Below, piece by piece: positions 34,015-40,275 of a stretch of DNA of 40,275 bases; positions within the stretch are counted from its first letter, which is position 1, and each line of letters starts with the position of its first letter. Location: assembly GCA_001314715.1 (NCBI GenBank), contig LJSV01000021.1:1-40275 (forward strand), given 5' to 3'. Both the position numbers and the translations under genes were made by a program. Origin of the DNA: Rhodobacteraceae bacterium HLUCCA12 (lineage in GTDB: Bacteria > Pseudomonadota > Alphaproteobacteria > Rhodobacterales > Rhodobacteraceae). A model generated the notes under the pieces. The model ran no database searches, was not told the origin of the DNA, and worked only from the letters and a program-made list of their open reading frames with translations.

Positions 34015-35067
34015 TCAGCTTCCGTCACGATCATGAATCTCGGGGAAATACAGCGCGCGCCAGTCCTCCGGCCGATTGTCGATGCGGCCGATGTCGGCCA
34101 TGAAGTCGGCAAACACCATCGTCCGCGTCGGCGTGGATGAAAAGACTGTGTCTTCGCGCCCGAGCATCTCCAGAACGAAGTCGAGTTCAAGCGTCGATCC
34201 CGATTCCTCCAGATAGATCTCGGCGCTTTGCTCGGGATTCTCGGCGATGAAGTCCATGGACTCGTCCAATGCCGCAAGAAATGCTGCATAGACGGTGGGA
34301 TTCTCCTCGCGGAAGACGTCTGTCGCCGCTATGATCCCGTTTGTCACCGGCCCACCCATCACGTCGAACGAGCTCAGCACCATCCGGATGTTGTCTTCGG
34401 CAAGCGCCTGATACTGGAACGGCGGGTTGGTGAAATGGGCCGTGATCTCGGACGACCCCGACAAAAGCGCGACCATTCCGTCAGGATGCGACATCGAAAC
34501 CGTGATATCATCAAGACGATCATAGTTTTCTGGGCCCCAGACCTGCGCCGCCGCCATCTGGAGTTCGGTCGCCTGAAGCGACACCCCCACAGCCGGAAGC
34601 GCGATCCGATCCTCGGATGTGAAATCCTCGATCGTTTCGACATCCGGGTTGCGGGTCACAAGGTATTGCGGCAGTGCGCTGAAGGCCGCAACACCGCGCA
34701 CATCCAGGTTCTCGCGGGTGCGATCCCAGATCGTGATCAACGGCGGGGTGCCGGTCGCTGCAAAATGCAGGTTGCCGGAAATCAGCGCGTCGTTCATGGC
34801 AGCGCCGCTGGAGTATGTGTTCCAGTCCACCTCAAGCGCATCCATGCCCATCTCTGCCGCATGCTTTTCGATCATTTCCTGATTACGCATGATCAACAAC
34901 GGCAAATAGGTGATGCCATACTGATAGGCGACCGTCGTCGTTTCGACCTCCGCCTGTGCAGCGCCGGGCGCGAGCGCGATTGCCGTCGACATCGTTGCCG
35001 CGGCACCCGCCATCAAGACACAGCGCCGTGTGGCCTTTGATTTGGCCGGCCGGATATTCCGTTCCAT
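34015..35067 (-). CDS. ABC transporter substrate-binding protein (SsuA/TauA/NMT1-like)
   Basis: A 350-residue periplasmic protein. The N-terminus (RPAKSKATRRCVLMAGAAAT) has a twin arginine ahead of a hydrophobic stretch and an AQA cleavage site near residue 39, so export may be by Tat. The body has TVAYQYGITYLPLLIMRN, GNLHFAATGTPPLIT and SSEITAHFTNPPFQYQ, the pattern of binding proteins for sulfonates, nitrate or thiamine precursors. The start at 35067 has GGGAGGAAG upstream. It is the first gene of region F, so the imported compound is probably the substrate for the carboxylase, dehydrogenase or the linked operons. Confidence 0.9.
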   Translation of the reverse strand: MERNIRPAKSKATRRCVLMAGAAATMSTAIALAPGAAQAEVETTTVAYQYGITYLPLLIMRNQEMIEKHAAEMGMDALEVDWNTYSSGAAMNDALISGNLHFAATGTPPLITIWDRTRENLDVRGVAAFSALPQYLVTRNPDVETIEDFTSEDRIALPAVGVSLQATELQMAAAQVWGPENYDRLDDITVSMSHPDGMVALLSGSSEITAHFTNPPFQYQALAEDNIRMVLSSFDVMGGPVTNGIIAATDVFREENPTVYAAFLAALDESMDFIAENPEQSAEIYLEESGSTLELDFVLEMLGREDTVFSSTPTRTMVFADFMADIGRIDNRPEDWRALYFPEIHDRDGS

Positions 35068-35241
35068 GGCTCTTCCTCCCTGATCGAAATTGCGCGCCGC
35101 CATCCCGGCGACGTACATCATTCTGGCGTCCCTTGCATGATGTGGCGCACCGCCCTCCATCGGCGCGCGCCGCGCCGGACCCCCCTGTAGGCCGATCCGA
35201 GCTTCCCAGAAATGGCGAAGCTGGCGGACTTGCCTAGATCA

Positions 35242-35270
35242 ATACTAGTCGTTGATAGTAGCAAAAGCAA
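35242..35270 (-). promoter_or_regulatory. Promoter and TACTA/TAGTA inverted repeat of region F
   Basis: On the minus strand TTGCTT (35265-35270) is followed after 17 bp by TAGTAT (35242-35247), a good -35/-10 pair about 175 bp ahead of the binding-protein gene. The inverted repeat TACTA-N8-TAGTA (35243-35260, plus strand) covers the -10 and spacer. The arms match those of the region E and G operators, but the arrangement is everted and the spacing differs. Confidence 0.5.
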
Positions 35271-35299
35271 CTACGGTTTTTCGGCCCGCTCTTTTCGGC

Positions 35300-35318
35300 C
35301 CGATTCCAAGCGCCGTGG
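35300..35318 (+). repeat. Second copy of the 19-bp element of 22137-22155
   Basis: CCGATTCCAAGCGCCGTGG matches the region E promoter copy at 17 of 19 positions. It lies 29 bp upstream of the region F -35, pointing away from that promoter. An activator site is possible; a chance match in GC-rich DNA is not excluded. Confidence 0.35.
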
Positions 35319-35531
35319 CGCCAAATCCGGCAAAGAATACCTGCTAAACCGACTTGGGAAAGAAATTCCGCATTTGCCTAGCGCGATTCTGGATCCAGGT
35401 TCGAAACGATGCTCCGCGCCAAGCTTCGACACCACGCGCATGCCCCGCTCTCCAGCAGCAGGGCACGCGTGATTCGCCGAGCGGCGCCTCGCGGCGAGTC
35501 CTAGAAAGCGCCGGCAGACGCAAAGTCGTTA

Positions 35532-35565
35532 TTGACAGAATTAACAGTAGTAGCTAATACTAATA
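35532..35565 (+). promoter_or_regulatory. Promoter and TAGTA/TACTA operator of region G
   Basis: TTGACA (35532-35537), a 17-bp spacer and TAATAC (35555-35560) make the best promoter in the window. GTAGTAGCTAATACTAATA (35547-35565) covers the -10 and equals the region E operator at 16 of 19 positions, with the inverted repeat TAGTA-N5-TACTA. This also shows that the gene below begins downstream, not at the frame's first TTG. Confidence 0.65.
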
Positions 35566-35627
35566 CTTATTTGATCGTCCGGCTTCGCCCGGAACGCTCT
35601 CAACTCGCGCGAAGCCCGGAGGGAAGC

Positions 35628-37043
35628 ATGAACATCCAGACCCACACGAAAGCAGATCTTGACGGTCTGACGATGCGCTTTGCCGCCATCGGCGCAGAGC
35701 TTGATCATGACGATCTGCCGGAAGACGTTAGCCATAAGGCCAAGCTGATTATCCGCGATGGCATCGCCAACCAGATCGCGGCCTCGGCAACCAGCGAGGC
35801 CGCAAAGGCGATGGTTGACCTCGTGCGTGAATGGGGCGGTGCGCCGCAAAGCACGGTCTCGGGCTCGGGCCTGAAGCTGCCGGCCCCCATCGCCGCCATG
35901 TGCAACGGCATGATGGGCCATGGTGTTGAACTGGACGATGCGCATGGCTCAGGCCTGATCAAGGCCGGCTCGGTCCTTATTCCGGCGGTCTTTGCTGCGG
36001 CCGAACTCAACCCCAAGGCGACTGGCAAGGATGCCGTTGCCGCGATCGTCGCGGCGTACGAGCTTGCGATCCGGGTCGCCAAGGCGATCAACCCGGGCCA
36101 TCGTCACCGTGGCTATCATACGACCAGCACGGTCGCCTGCATCGGCGCCGCGGTCGCGGCTGGCCGCATGCTGGGCTGCAACACCGAGCAGATCGCCAGC
36201 GCCATCGGTCTGGCCGCGATGCAGTCCAGCGGCATCCAAGCTTATCTCGATGATCCCTGCATGGCGAAACCCTTCGGCCCCGGCAAGGCGGCATTCAATG
36301 GCGTCTTGGCAGCGATCATGGCCTCACGCGGGTTCACCGGCCCACGCAAGGTTCTGGAATCGCGCGAGGGCTTCTTGAATGCGTTCACTGACGAGGTGCG
36401 CCTGTCGGACCTGCTGGAAGGTCTGGGCCATGAATTCGCGATTATGGAAGTCGGGTTCAAGCCCCATGCCGCATGCCGCTATGCGCACGGACCCATCGAC
36501 ATCGCCCAGCATTTCCGCGCCCAGGGAACTACGCTCGAGAACACAGCGAGGGTGCGCGTCGAGATGAGCAAGCTCGCCATTCGGCAGGCGTCGAAATACC
36601 CCTGCCCCAGCATGAATGCGGCGATGGGCAGCACCCAATTCGGTATAGCGCTGGCCCTGGCGAAAGGCAGCAATGGCCTGCGCGATTACTGGGACGGATA
36701 CGGCGATCCAGTGATCCACGACGGCGCCGGAAAGGTAACGCTGGAAGAGAACCCCGAATTCGGCATCGGCGGGCGCCAATCGGTCGTGCATATCGAAACC
36801 ACCGACGGTCGAAAGCTGTCACACCGGCAAGAGGAACCCAAGGGCGAACCTACCCACCCGATGAGCAATGACGAGCTTGAAAAGAAATTCGCCAGCACAG
36901 CGGGACTGGTCATCGATCAGCACCGCACCGTCGAGATCAGCCGCAGGATCATGTCGCTTGAAACCGAACCAAGCGCCGCCGCATTTCCGCAGTTGACCGT
37001 CGCTGTATCAGACGGCGGCACACCGCAGTTGCGCGCGGGCTAA
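35628..37043 (+). CDS. MmgE/PrpD-family protein
   Basis: A 471-residue protein starting at 35628 after GGAGGGAAGC. Family features include SGLKLPAPIAAMCNGMMGHG followed by VELDDAH, HRGYHTTSTVACIGAAVAAG, KPFGPGKAAFNG, and HAACRYAHGPID. Members are 2-methylcitrate dehydratase, cis-aconitate decarboxylase and iminodisuccinate epimerase, all acting on di- or tricarboxylates by proton abstraction next to a carboxylate. It leads the region G operon, 9 bp before the PrpF gene. There is no methylcitrate synthase or lyase here, so ordinary propionate metabolism is not indicated. Confidence 0.92.
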   Translation: MNIQTHTKADLDGLTMRFAAIGAELDHDDLPEDVSHKAKLIIRDGIANQIAASATSEAAKAMVDLVREWGGAPQSTVSGSGLKLPAPIAAMCNGMMGHGVELDDAHGSGLIKAGSVLIPAVFAAAELNPKATGKDAVAAIVAAYELAIRVAKAINPGHRHRGYHTTSTVACIGAAVAAGRMLGCNTEQIASAIGLAAMQSSGIQAYLDDPCMAKPFGPGKAAFNGVLAAIMASRGFTGPRKVLESREGFLNAFTDEVRLSDLLEGLGHEFAIMEVGFKPHAACRYAHGPIDIAQHFRAQGTTLENTARVRVEMSKLAIRQASKYPCPSMNAAMGSTQFGIALALAKGSNGLRDYWDGYGDPVIHDGAGKVTLEENPEFGIGGRQSVVHIETTDGRKLSHRQEEPKGEPTHPMSNDELEKKFASTAGLVIDQHRTVEISRRIMSLETEPSAAAFPQLTVAVSDGGTPQLRAG

Positions 37044-37052
37044 GGGCCTCCG

Positions 37053-38261
37053 ATGGCCTTGGCAGCCAAAACAGCCGACGCAGGCCACGCCCATCCCGAA
37101 CAGATCGGCGTGGACTGCCTGTTCATGCGCGGCGGTTCCAGCCGGGGCGGGTTCTTTCTGGAAAGCGACCTGCCCGCCGACCCGCGCGCGCGTGCCGCGC
37201 TGCTGCTGGCGCTCTATGGCTCGCCCGATCTGCGCCAGATCGATGGGATCGGCGGCGGCGACCCGCTAACCAGCAAGGCCGCGGTCATCGGGCCGGCGTC
37301 GCACCCCGATGCCGATCTGGACTACACGTTCTACCAGGTCGGCATCGACCGCGCGCAGGTCTCGACAGGCGGGAACTGCGGCAACATGCTGTCCGCCGTG
37401 GGTGCATTCGGCGTTCTCAAGGGACTCTTGCGGCCCACCGAACCCGAAACCGCGGTGCGCGTGCATGTCACGAACATCGGTCAGGTCGTGACGCTGCGCC
37501 AGCCCGTGCGCGATGGTTTTCCGCGAGTCGATGGCGACACATCCATTCCCGCCGTCCCTGGTACCGGCGCCGGCATCACGATCGATTTCGGCAATTGCGC
37601 GGGGTCGTTGTCCGGGCGTTTGCTGCCCACCGGCGCGCCGTCCAACATCGTCGAGGTCGCCGGTCGGCCGGTGTCAGTTTCCTTTGTCGATGCCGCAACG
37701 CCATTCGTCTTCGTAGCCGCCTCCGACCTGGGCGCGACAGGCACCGAACTGCCCGTGCAGATCCTTACCGATACCGCGCTCATGGAGGCGCTCGAATCGA
37801 TCCGCAGCTGGGCCGCCGTGGTCCTGGGCCGTGTCACCCGGGCCCAAGATGCCCGAAAGGTCACGCCGAATGTGCCCCGCGTCATCATGGTCGCACCACC
37901 GCAGCAATATACCACCACCAACGGCGCCCAGGCCGGGCCAAGCGACATGGACCTTTGCGTGCGCCAGCTAGCGATGCAGAAACCGCACAACGCGCTGGCC
38001 GTTACCGGCGCGGTGTGCACGGCCGTCGCGGCCCGCGTGCCCGGCTCCATCGTTGCCGCGCTCTCGGCCTCGGACGGGCCATATACGCGACTTGGCCATC
38101 CCGGTGGCGTCTTGCAGGTATCCGCGCAGGTCGAGGACGCAGGCCCCGAACTCCGGGTGACAAGCGCGATGATCGAACGCACCGCTCGGCTGATCATGGC
38201 CGGCAGGCTTTACGCACCACGCTCGCGCATAGCTGCACTGGCCCCACAGGTCGAGATCTGA
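37053..38261 (+). CDS. PrpF-family isomerase
   Basis: A 402-residue protein of the PrpF family, which moves the double bond of aconitate-like acids (methylaconitate isomerase; 4-oxalomesaconate tautomerase). It has CLFMRGGSSRGGFF (usual form GGTSKG), DGIGGGDPLTSKAAVIG with Lys75, and STGGNCGNMLSAVGAF with Cys109. The Lys/Cys pair has the same 34-residue spacing as Lys73/Cys107 of Shewanella PrpF. With the MmgE/PrpD protein it suggests a tri- or dicarboxylic unsaturated intermediate. It may prepare the acceptor or product for the ComA-like enzyme encoded next. Confidence 0.9.
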   Translation: MALAAKTADAGHAHPEQIGVDCLFMRGGSSRGGFFLESDLPADPRARAALLLALYGSPDLRQIDGIGGGDPLTSKAAVIGPASHPDADLDYTFYQVGIDRAQVSTGGNCGNMLSAVGAFGVLKGLLRPTEPETAVRVHVTNIGQVVTLRQPVRDGFPRVDGDTSIPAVPGTGAGITIDFGNCAGSLSGRLLPTGAPSNIVEVAGRPVSVSFVDAATPFVFVAASDLGATGTELPVQILTDTALMEALESIRSWAAVVLGRVTRAQDARKVTPNVPRVIMVAPPQQYTTTNGAQAGPSDMDLCVRQLAMQKPHNALAVTGAVCTAVAARVPGSIVAALSASDGPYTRLGHPGGVLQVSAQVEDAGPELRVTSAMIERTARLIMAGRLYAPRSRIAALAPQVEI

Positions 38262-38284
38262 TCGCAGCAGCAGAAAGGGAGCTC

Positions 38285-39064
38285 ATGCCTTCCCTATCTT
38301 TCACCGGCCCGCCGCGCAGCCCGAAGCCGCGTGCGCGTGGGCTGACTTCGATAATCGATTTCGGACCCGACGGATTCGGCTGGACCGGGCCGCGCGGGGT
38401 GCGCGACCTGCTCGACGTGGCCGCCGAGCATATCGATTATGCAAAGATCTATGCGATGAACGCGCTTCTCATCCCCGAGGAGGTCGTAACCCGCATCGTG
38501 CGCCTGTATCGCGACGCGGGTGTCACTCCCTATGCCGGTGGCATCCTGTTCGAACATGCCGCCCATACCGGTCAGATCGACGGCTATATCAACCACTTGC
38601 ACAGGATCGGGATCAAAACGGCGGAAGTGTCCGAGAACTACCTGCAATTTCCCGACGCCACACGCGAGCGCCACATCGAGACGTTGCAACGCGCCGGCAT
38701 TTCCGTGATCTATGAATTTGGCCTCAAGAACCCATCCGAACCGTTCGATCTTGAACGACTCGAAGCCATTGTTCGATCGAATATCGACCAAGGCGTCCAG
38801 CACGTCATTGTCGAGCAATCCGAAATCGACATGGCGCGCAGCCAATCACCCGGATTGCTTGGGGAACTGGCCTCGCGCCCGTGGTTTCGATATATTCTCA
38901 TCGAGGCCGATCCATACGGGTTTCCGACGCAGCACGCCCAGCTTCTCGGCGAGTTCGGGCCTGATGCGAACCTTGCCAACATCGCCGCCGGTCAGGCGCT
39001 GCGACTGGAGGGAATGCGAAGGGGAGTTGGGCGCTCGGTCAATTACGCCATGTTCAAGGAATAG
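38285..39064 (+). CDS. Phosphosulfolactate-synthase (ComA)-like TIM-barrel protein
   Basis: A 259-residue protein resembling ComA, which adds sulfite to phosphoenolpyruvate in coenzyme M synthesis. Family-like features in order: KPRARGLTSIIDFGPDG, HIDYAKIYAMNALLIPEE, VTPYAGGILFEHA, IKTAEVSENYLQF, VIYEFGLKN, HVIVEQSEID, and EFGPDANLANI near the C-terminus. Several conserved-looking positions differ from typical ComA (KK-D as LKN, EARESG as EQSEID), so substrate may differ. No comB or comC is nearby. The start at 38285 has AAGGGAG upstream. I infer reversible sulfite addition to, or elimination from, an unsaturated acid; direct proof is absent. Plant HSA32 shows that the fold can have other roles. 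Confidence 0.8.
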   Translation: MPSLSFTGPPRSPKPRARGLTSIIDFGPDGFGWTGPRGVRDLLDVAAEHIDYAKIYAMNALLIPEEVVTRIVRLYRDAGVTPYAGGILFEHAAHTGQIDGYINHLHRIGIKTAEVSENYLQFPDATRERHIETLQRAGISVIYEFGLKNPSEPFDLERLEAIVRSNIDQGVQHVIVEQSEIDMARSQSPGLLGELASRPWFRYILIEADPYGFPTQHAQLLGEFGPDANLANIAAGQALRLEGMRRGVGRSVNYAMFKE

Positions 39065-39069
39065 ATTGA

Positions 39070-39954
39070 ATGGATATCTCTGTCGCCAAGGCCAATTTGC
39101 AAGGCCTGATACGGAATCTTCAAAGTCTCGGTTTCAGCGATTACGAGGCCAAGGCGTATATCTCGCTGCTAAAGGTGCAGCCCGCCACCGCCTACGAGGT
39201 CAGCAAGGAAGCGGGCATTCCAAAGGCGAACTGCTACACTGTTCTCGAAAGCCTGAGCAAACGCGACAGCGTCCAGCCGATTTCAGAGAGTCCGTTGCGA
39301 TACGTTGCGGTGCCGCCCGAAGTTCTGTTCGAGCGCATTGCCAAGAGCACCGAGGAGCGCTGCAACCAACTGGTGAATGATCTCAAGGCGGTCGGCACGG
39401 GCCCCGACTATGATTATGTCTGGTCTCTGTCGGGGCGCGACCCGATCAACCAAGCCATCGACCAACTGATCCGAGATGCCAAACACCAACTTTGGGTCAA
39501 GGCGACGGCATCGGCACTTATGGTTCACCGCGAGGCCCTGCGCGAATGCGCCGCACGCGGCGTGATCGTGCGGATCATCCTGTTTGGGGATGACCCCGAG
39601 CCGTTTCAGTTCGGCGACGAGAACCGCTGCTGGCTGCACGAGGGCAACGGGATCGCGGTCGGCATCTCGCATCTGTTGTTCACAATTGCCCGCGACTACG
39701 AAGAGGCCATCGTGGCCGAATTCGGCGAGGCGCCCCATGCCTCGGTCACGCGCAACCGGGCCATGGTCAACGTCGTCGACAGCCTGATCCGCCACGAGAT
39801 CTACTTTGCCGAGATATTCGAGGCGTTCGGCGACGAGATCATGGAATGCTTCGGCCCCGCGCTCTATCATCTGCGCAGCAAATACCTGCCGCGACAACAG
39901 GCCGAGGACCTCGGAAGCCGCCTTGATGACATCCGTATGGCGTCGCGAGGCTGA
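39070..39954 (+). CDS. TrmB-family transcriptional regulator
   Basis: A 294-residue regulator. The N-terminal winged helix (residues 13-80) reads LIRNLQSLGFSDYEAKAYIS then LLKVQPATAYEVSKEAGIPK, the hallmark of TrmB proteins. The C-terminal part (about 115-250) is the PLD-like ligand-sensing region with SGRDPINQAIDQLIRDAK and IILFGDDPE. TrmB proteins are mostly known from archaea as sugar sensors. It is the last gene of region G, 5 bp after the ComA-like gene, and is the best candidate to bind the TAGTA/TACTA sites of regions E, F and G. No ligand can be named. Confidence 0.85.
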   Translation: MDISVAKANLQGLIRNLQSLGFSDYEAKAYISLLKVQPATAYEVSKEAGIPKANCYTVLESLSKRDSVQPISESPLRYVAVPPEVLFERIAKSTEERCNQLVNDLKAVGTGPDYDYVWSLSGRDPINQAIDQLIRDAKHQLWVKATASALMVHREALRECAARGVIVRIILFGDDPEPFQFGDENRCWLHEGNGIAVGISHLLFTIARDYEEAIVAEFGEAPHASVTRNRAMVNVVDSLIRHEIYFAEIFEAFGDEIMECFGPALYHLRSKYLPRQQAEDLGSRLDDIRMASRG

Positions 39955-40246
39955 GCGCAGAGAATCGGCGCAGCTTCCTCATGCGGCCGCCCTTTGCCCC
40001 AACCGGGCGTCAGGAACCTGCGCACAGCGCGATGGTCCCTGCGCCCTGTCCGCATTCCGCGACCACGCTGTTGACAGCTGTCTGAATCGCCCGCTGTTTG
40101 GCAAGCGTAGTCGTCAAGATTCGGCGGGGTATTCGATCGAATATGTGTCAGGTCCCTATCTACGTCCACTACGACGGATAACGTAAAGAATCTTTCGCAC
40201 TTTCAGATTTGACGGCTCCTTCTACAGTGACGGAAGGAGCGAAAGG
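39955..40246. other. Noncoding gap with palindromes, upstream of a partial gene
   Basis: This 292-bp stretch has no convincing gene. It contains two perfect palindromes: GACAGCTGTC (40073-40082), overlapping a TTGACA at 40071, and TATTCGATCGAATA (40130-40143). A third structure, at the ribosome site, is listed separately. No clear terminator follows the TrmB gene. Confidence 0.5.
40215..40240 (+). promoter_or_regulatory. Hairpin that buries a ribosome binding site
   Basis: GCTCCTTC (40215-40222) and GAAGGAGC (40233-40240) are perfectly complementary with a 10-base loop. The right arm contains the Shine-Dalgarno sequence GGAAGGAG of the gene starting at 40247. In mRNA this would hide the site, so translation may be controlled by temperature, a ligand or a competing structure. 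Confidence 0.5.
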
Positions 40247-40275
40247 ATGGCTGACGAGAAGAAGGACGGTGCGAT
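40247..40275 (+). CDS. Start of an unidentified gene (cut by the window edge)
   Basis: The ATG at 40247 follows GGAAGGAGCGAAAGG and gives MADEKKDGA before the window ends. The start is supported by its ribosome site, but nine residues are not enough to name a product. Confidence 0.5.

Larger units (their letters stand above)
35068..35627. promoter_or_regulatory. Divergent regulatory region between regions F and G
   Basis: This 560-bp gap separates the ABC/carboxylase operon (minus) from the PrpD/PrpF/ComA-like operon (plus). I see no real gene in it. It holds the two promoters listed separately, the second copy of the 19-bp element (35300-35318), and an 11-bp direct repeat TTTTCGGCCCG at 35278-35288 and 35292-35302, 14 bp apart, just upstream of the minus-strand -35. 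Confidence 0.6.

Noticed and set aside
34002-34289. Upstream extension of the ABC ATPase frame
   Set aside because: The extra 96 residues are low-complexity Arg/Ser/Pro and overlap the binding-protein gene; family similarity begins after 34001.
35212-35557. Short open frames in the gap between regions F and G
   Set aside because: No ribosome site or family features; the DNA there carries promoters and repeats.
35532-35627. Extension of the MmgE/PrpD protein to a TTG at 35532
   Set aside because: That TTG is part of the -35 TTGACA; the ATG at 35628 has a strong ribosome site and gives the usual N-terminus.
35628-38261. Methylcitrate cycle for propionate
   Set aside because: PrpD- and PrpF-type proteins are present but no methylcitrate synthase, methylisocitrate lyase or AcnD is found.
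1-40275. CRISPR arrays, tRNA, rRNA, integrase or prophage genes
   Set aside because: No regularly spaced repeats, tRNA-like cloverleaf or such proteins were seen on reading both strands.

Overview
The window is a GC-rich, gene-dense stretch of a proteobacterial chromosome or large plasmid. TRAP and SsuABC-type uptake systems, DUF35/thiolase-fold pairs, an MFE-2-type dehydrogenase and general protein character suggest an alphaproteobacterium, perhaps Rhodobacterales; this is inferred from style, not from a marker gene. Almost everything is catabolic: about 35 genes for uptake, CoA activation, beta-oxidation-like steps, C-C cleavage, carboxylation and export, with regulators. I see no rRNA, tRNA, CRISPR array, phage or conjugation gene. 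The left edge is the end of an IS3-family insertion sequence.

Region A (292-10937, minus strand) is one long probable operon: old-yellow-enzyme reductase, SDR, acyl-CoA dehydrogenase, MaoC hydratase, thiolase-fold protein with DUF35 partner, acyl-CoA ligase, two SDRs, NIPSNAP protein and an IclR regulator. It reads as a CoA-dependent pathway for a cyclic or branched acid. Diverging from it, region B (11260-14303, plus) encodes an unrecognised protein built of two tandem repeats, a ketosteroid-dehydrogenase-like flavoprotein and a cupin. Region C (14353-19632, minus) is a TRAP transporter followed by an SDR, an EthD-like protein and a fumarylacetoacetate-hydrolase-family enzyme. A strong hairpin lies between B and C.

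Region D (20136-22134) is a divergent LysR regulator and YeiH-type exporter pair. Region E (22281-27697, plus) holds a TcuA-like flavoprotein, a second thiolase-fold/DUF35 pair, a two-subunit CoA-transferase and a TauE/SafE permease. Region F (27705-35067, minus) encodes an SsuABC/TauABC-like ABC importer, a three-subunit biotin-dependent carboxylase and a maleylacetate-reductase-like dehydrogenase. Region G (35628-39954, plus) encodes an MmgE/PrpD protein, a PrpF-type isomerase, a phosphosulfolactate-synthase (ComA)-like protein and a TrmB-type regulator.

The most interesting points are linked. Promoters of E and G carry the same 19-bp element (16/19 identical, arms TAGTA-N5-TACTA) over their core promoters, and the promoter of F carries a related TACTA-N8-TAGTA element over its -10. 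E, F and G are therefore probably one regulon, with the TrmB-like protein as a candidate regulator. Within it, a ComA homologue without other coenzyme M genes, an SsuABC-type importer and a TauE-type exporter (next to YeiH) point to sulfite or sulfonate chemistry. The biotin-dependent carboxyltransferase lacks residues that bind pyruvate in known enzymes. Both thiolase-fold proteins lack the thiolase cysteines, which, with DUF35 partners, suggests retro-aldolases like Ltp2. I infer an undescribed catabolic system for an organic acid, possibly sulfonated; the substrate cannot be read from sequence.
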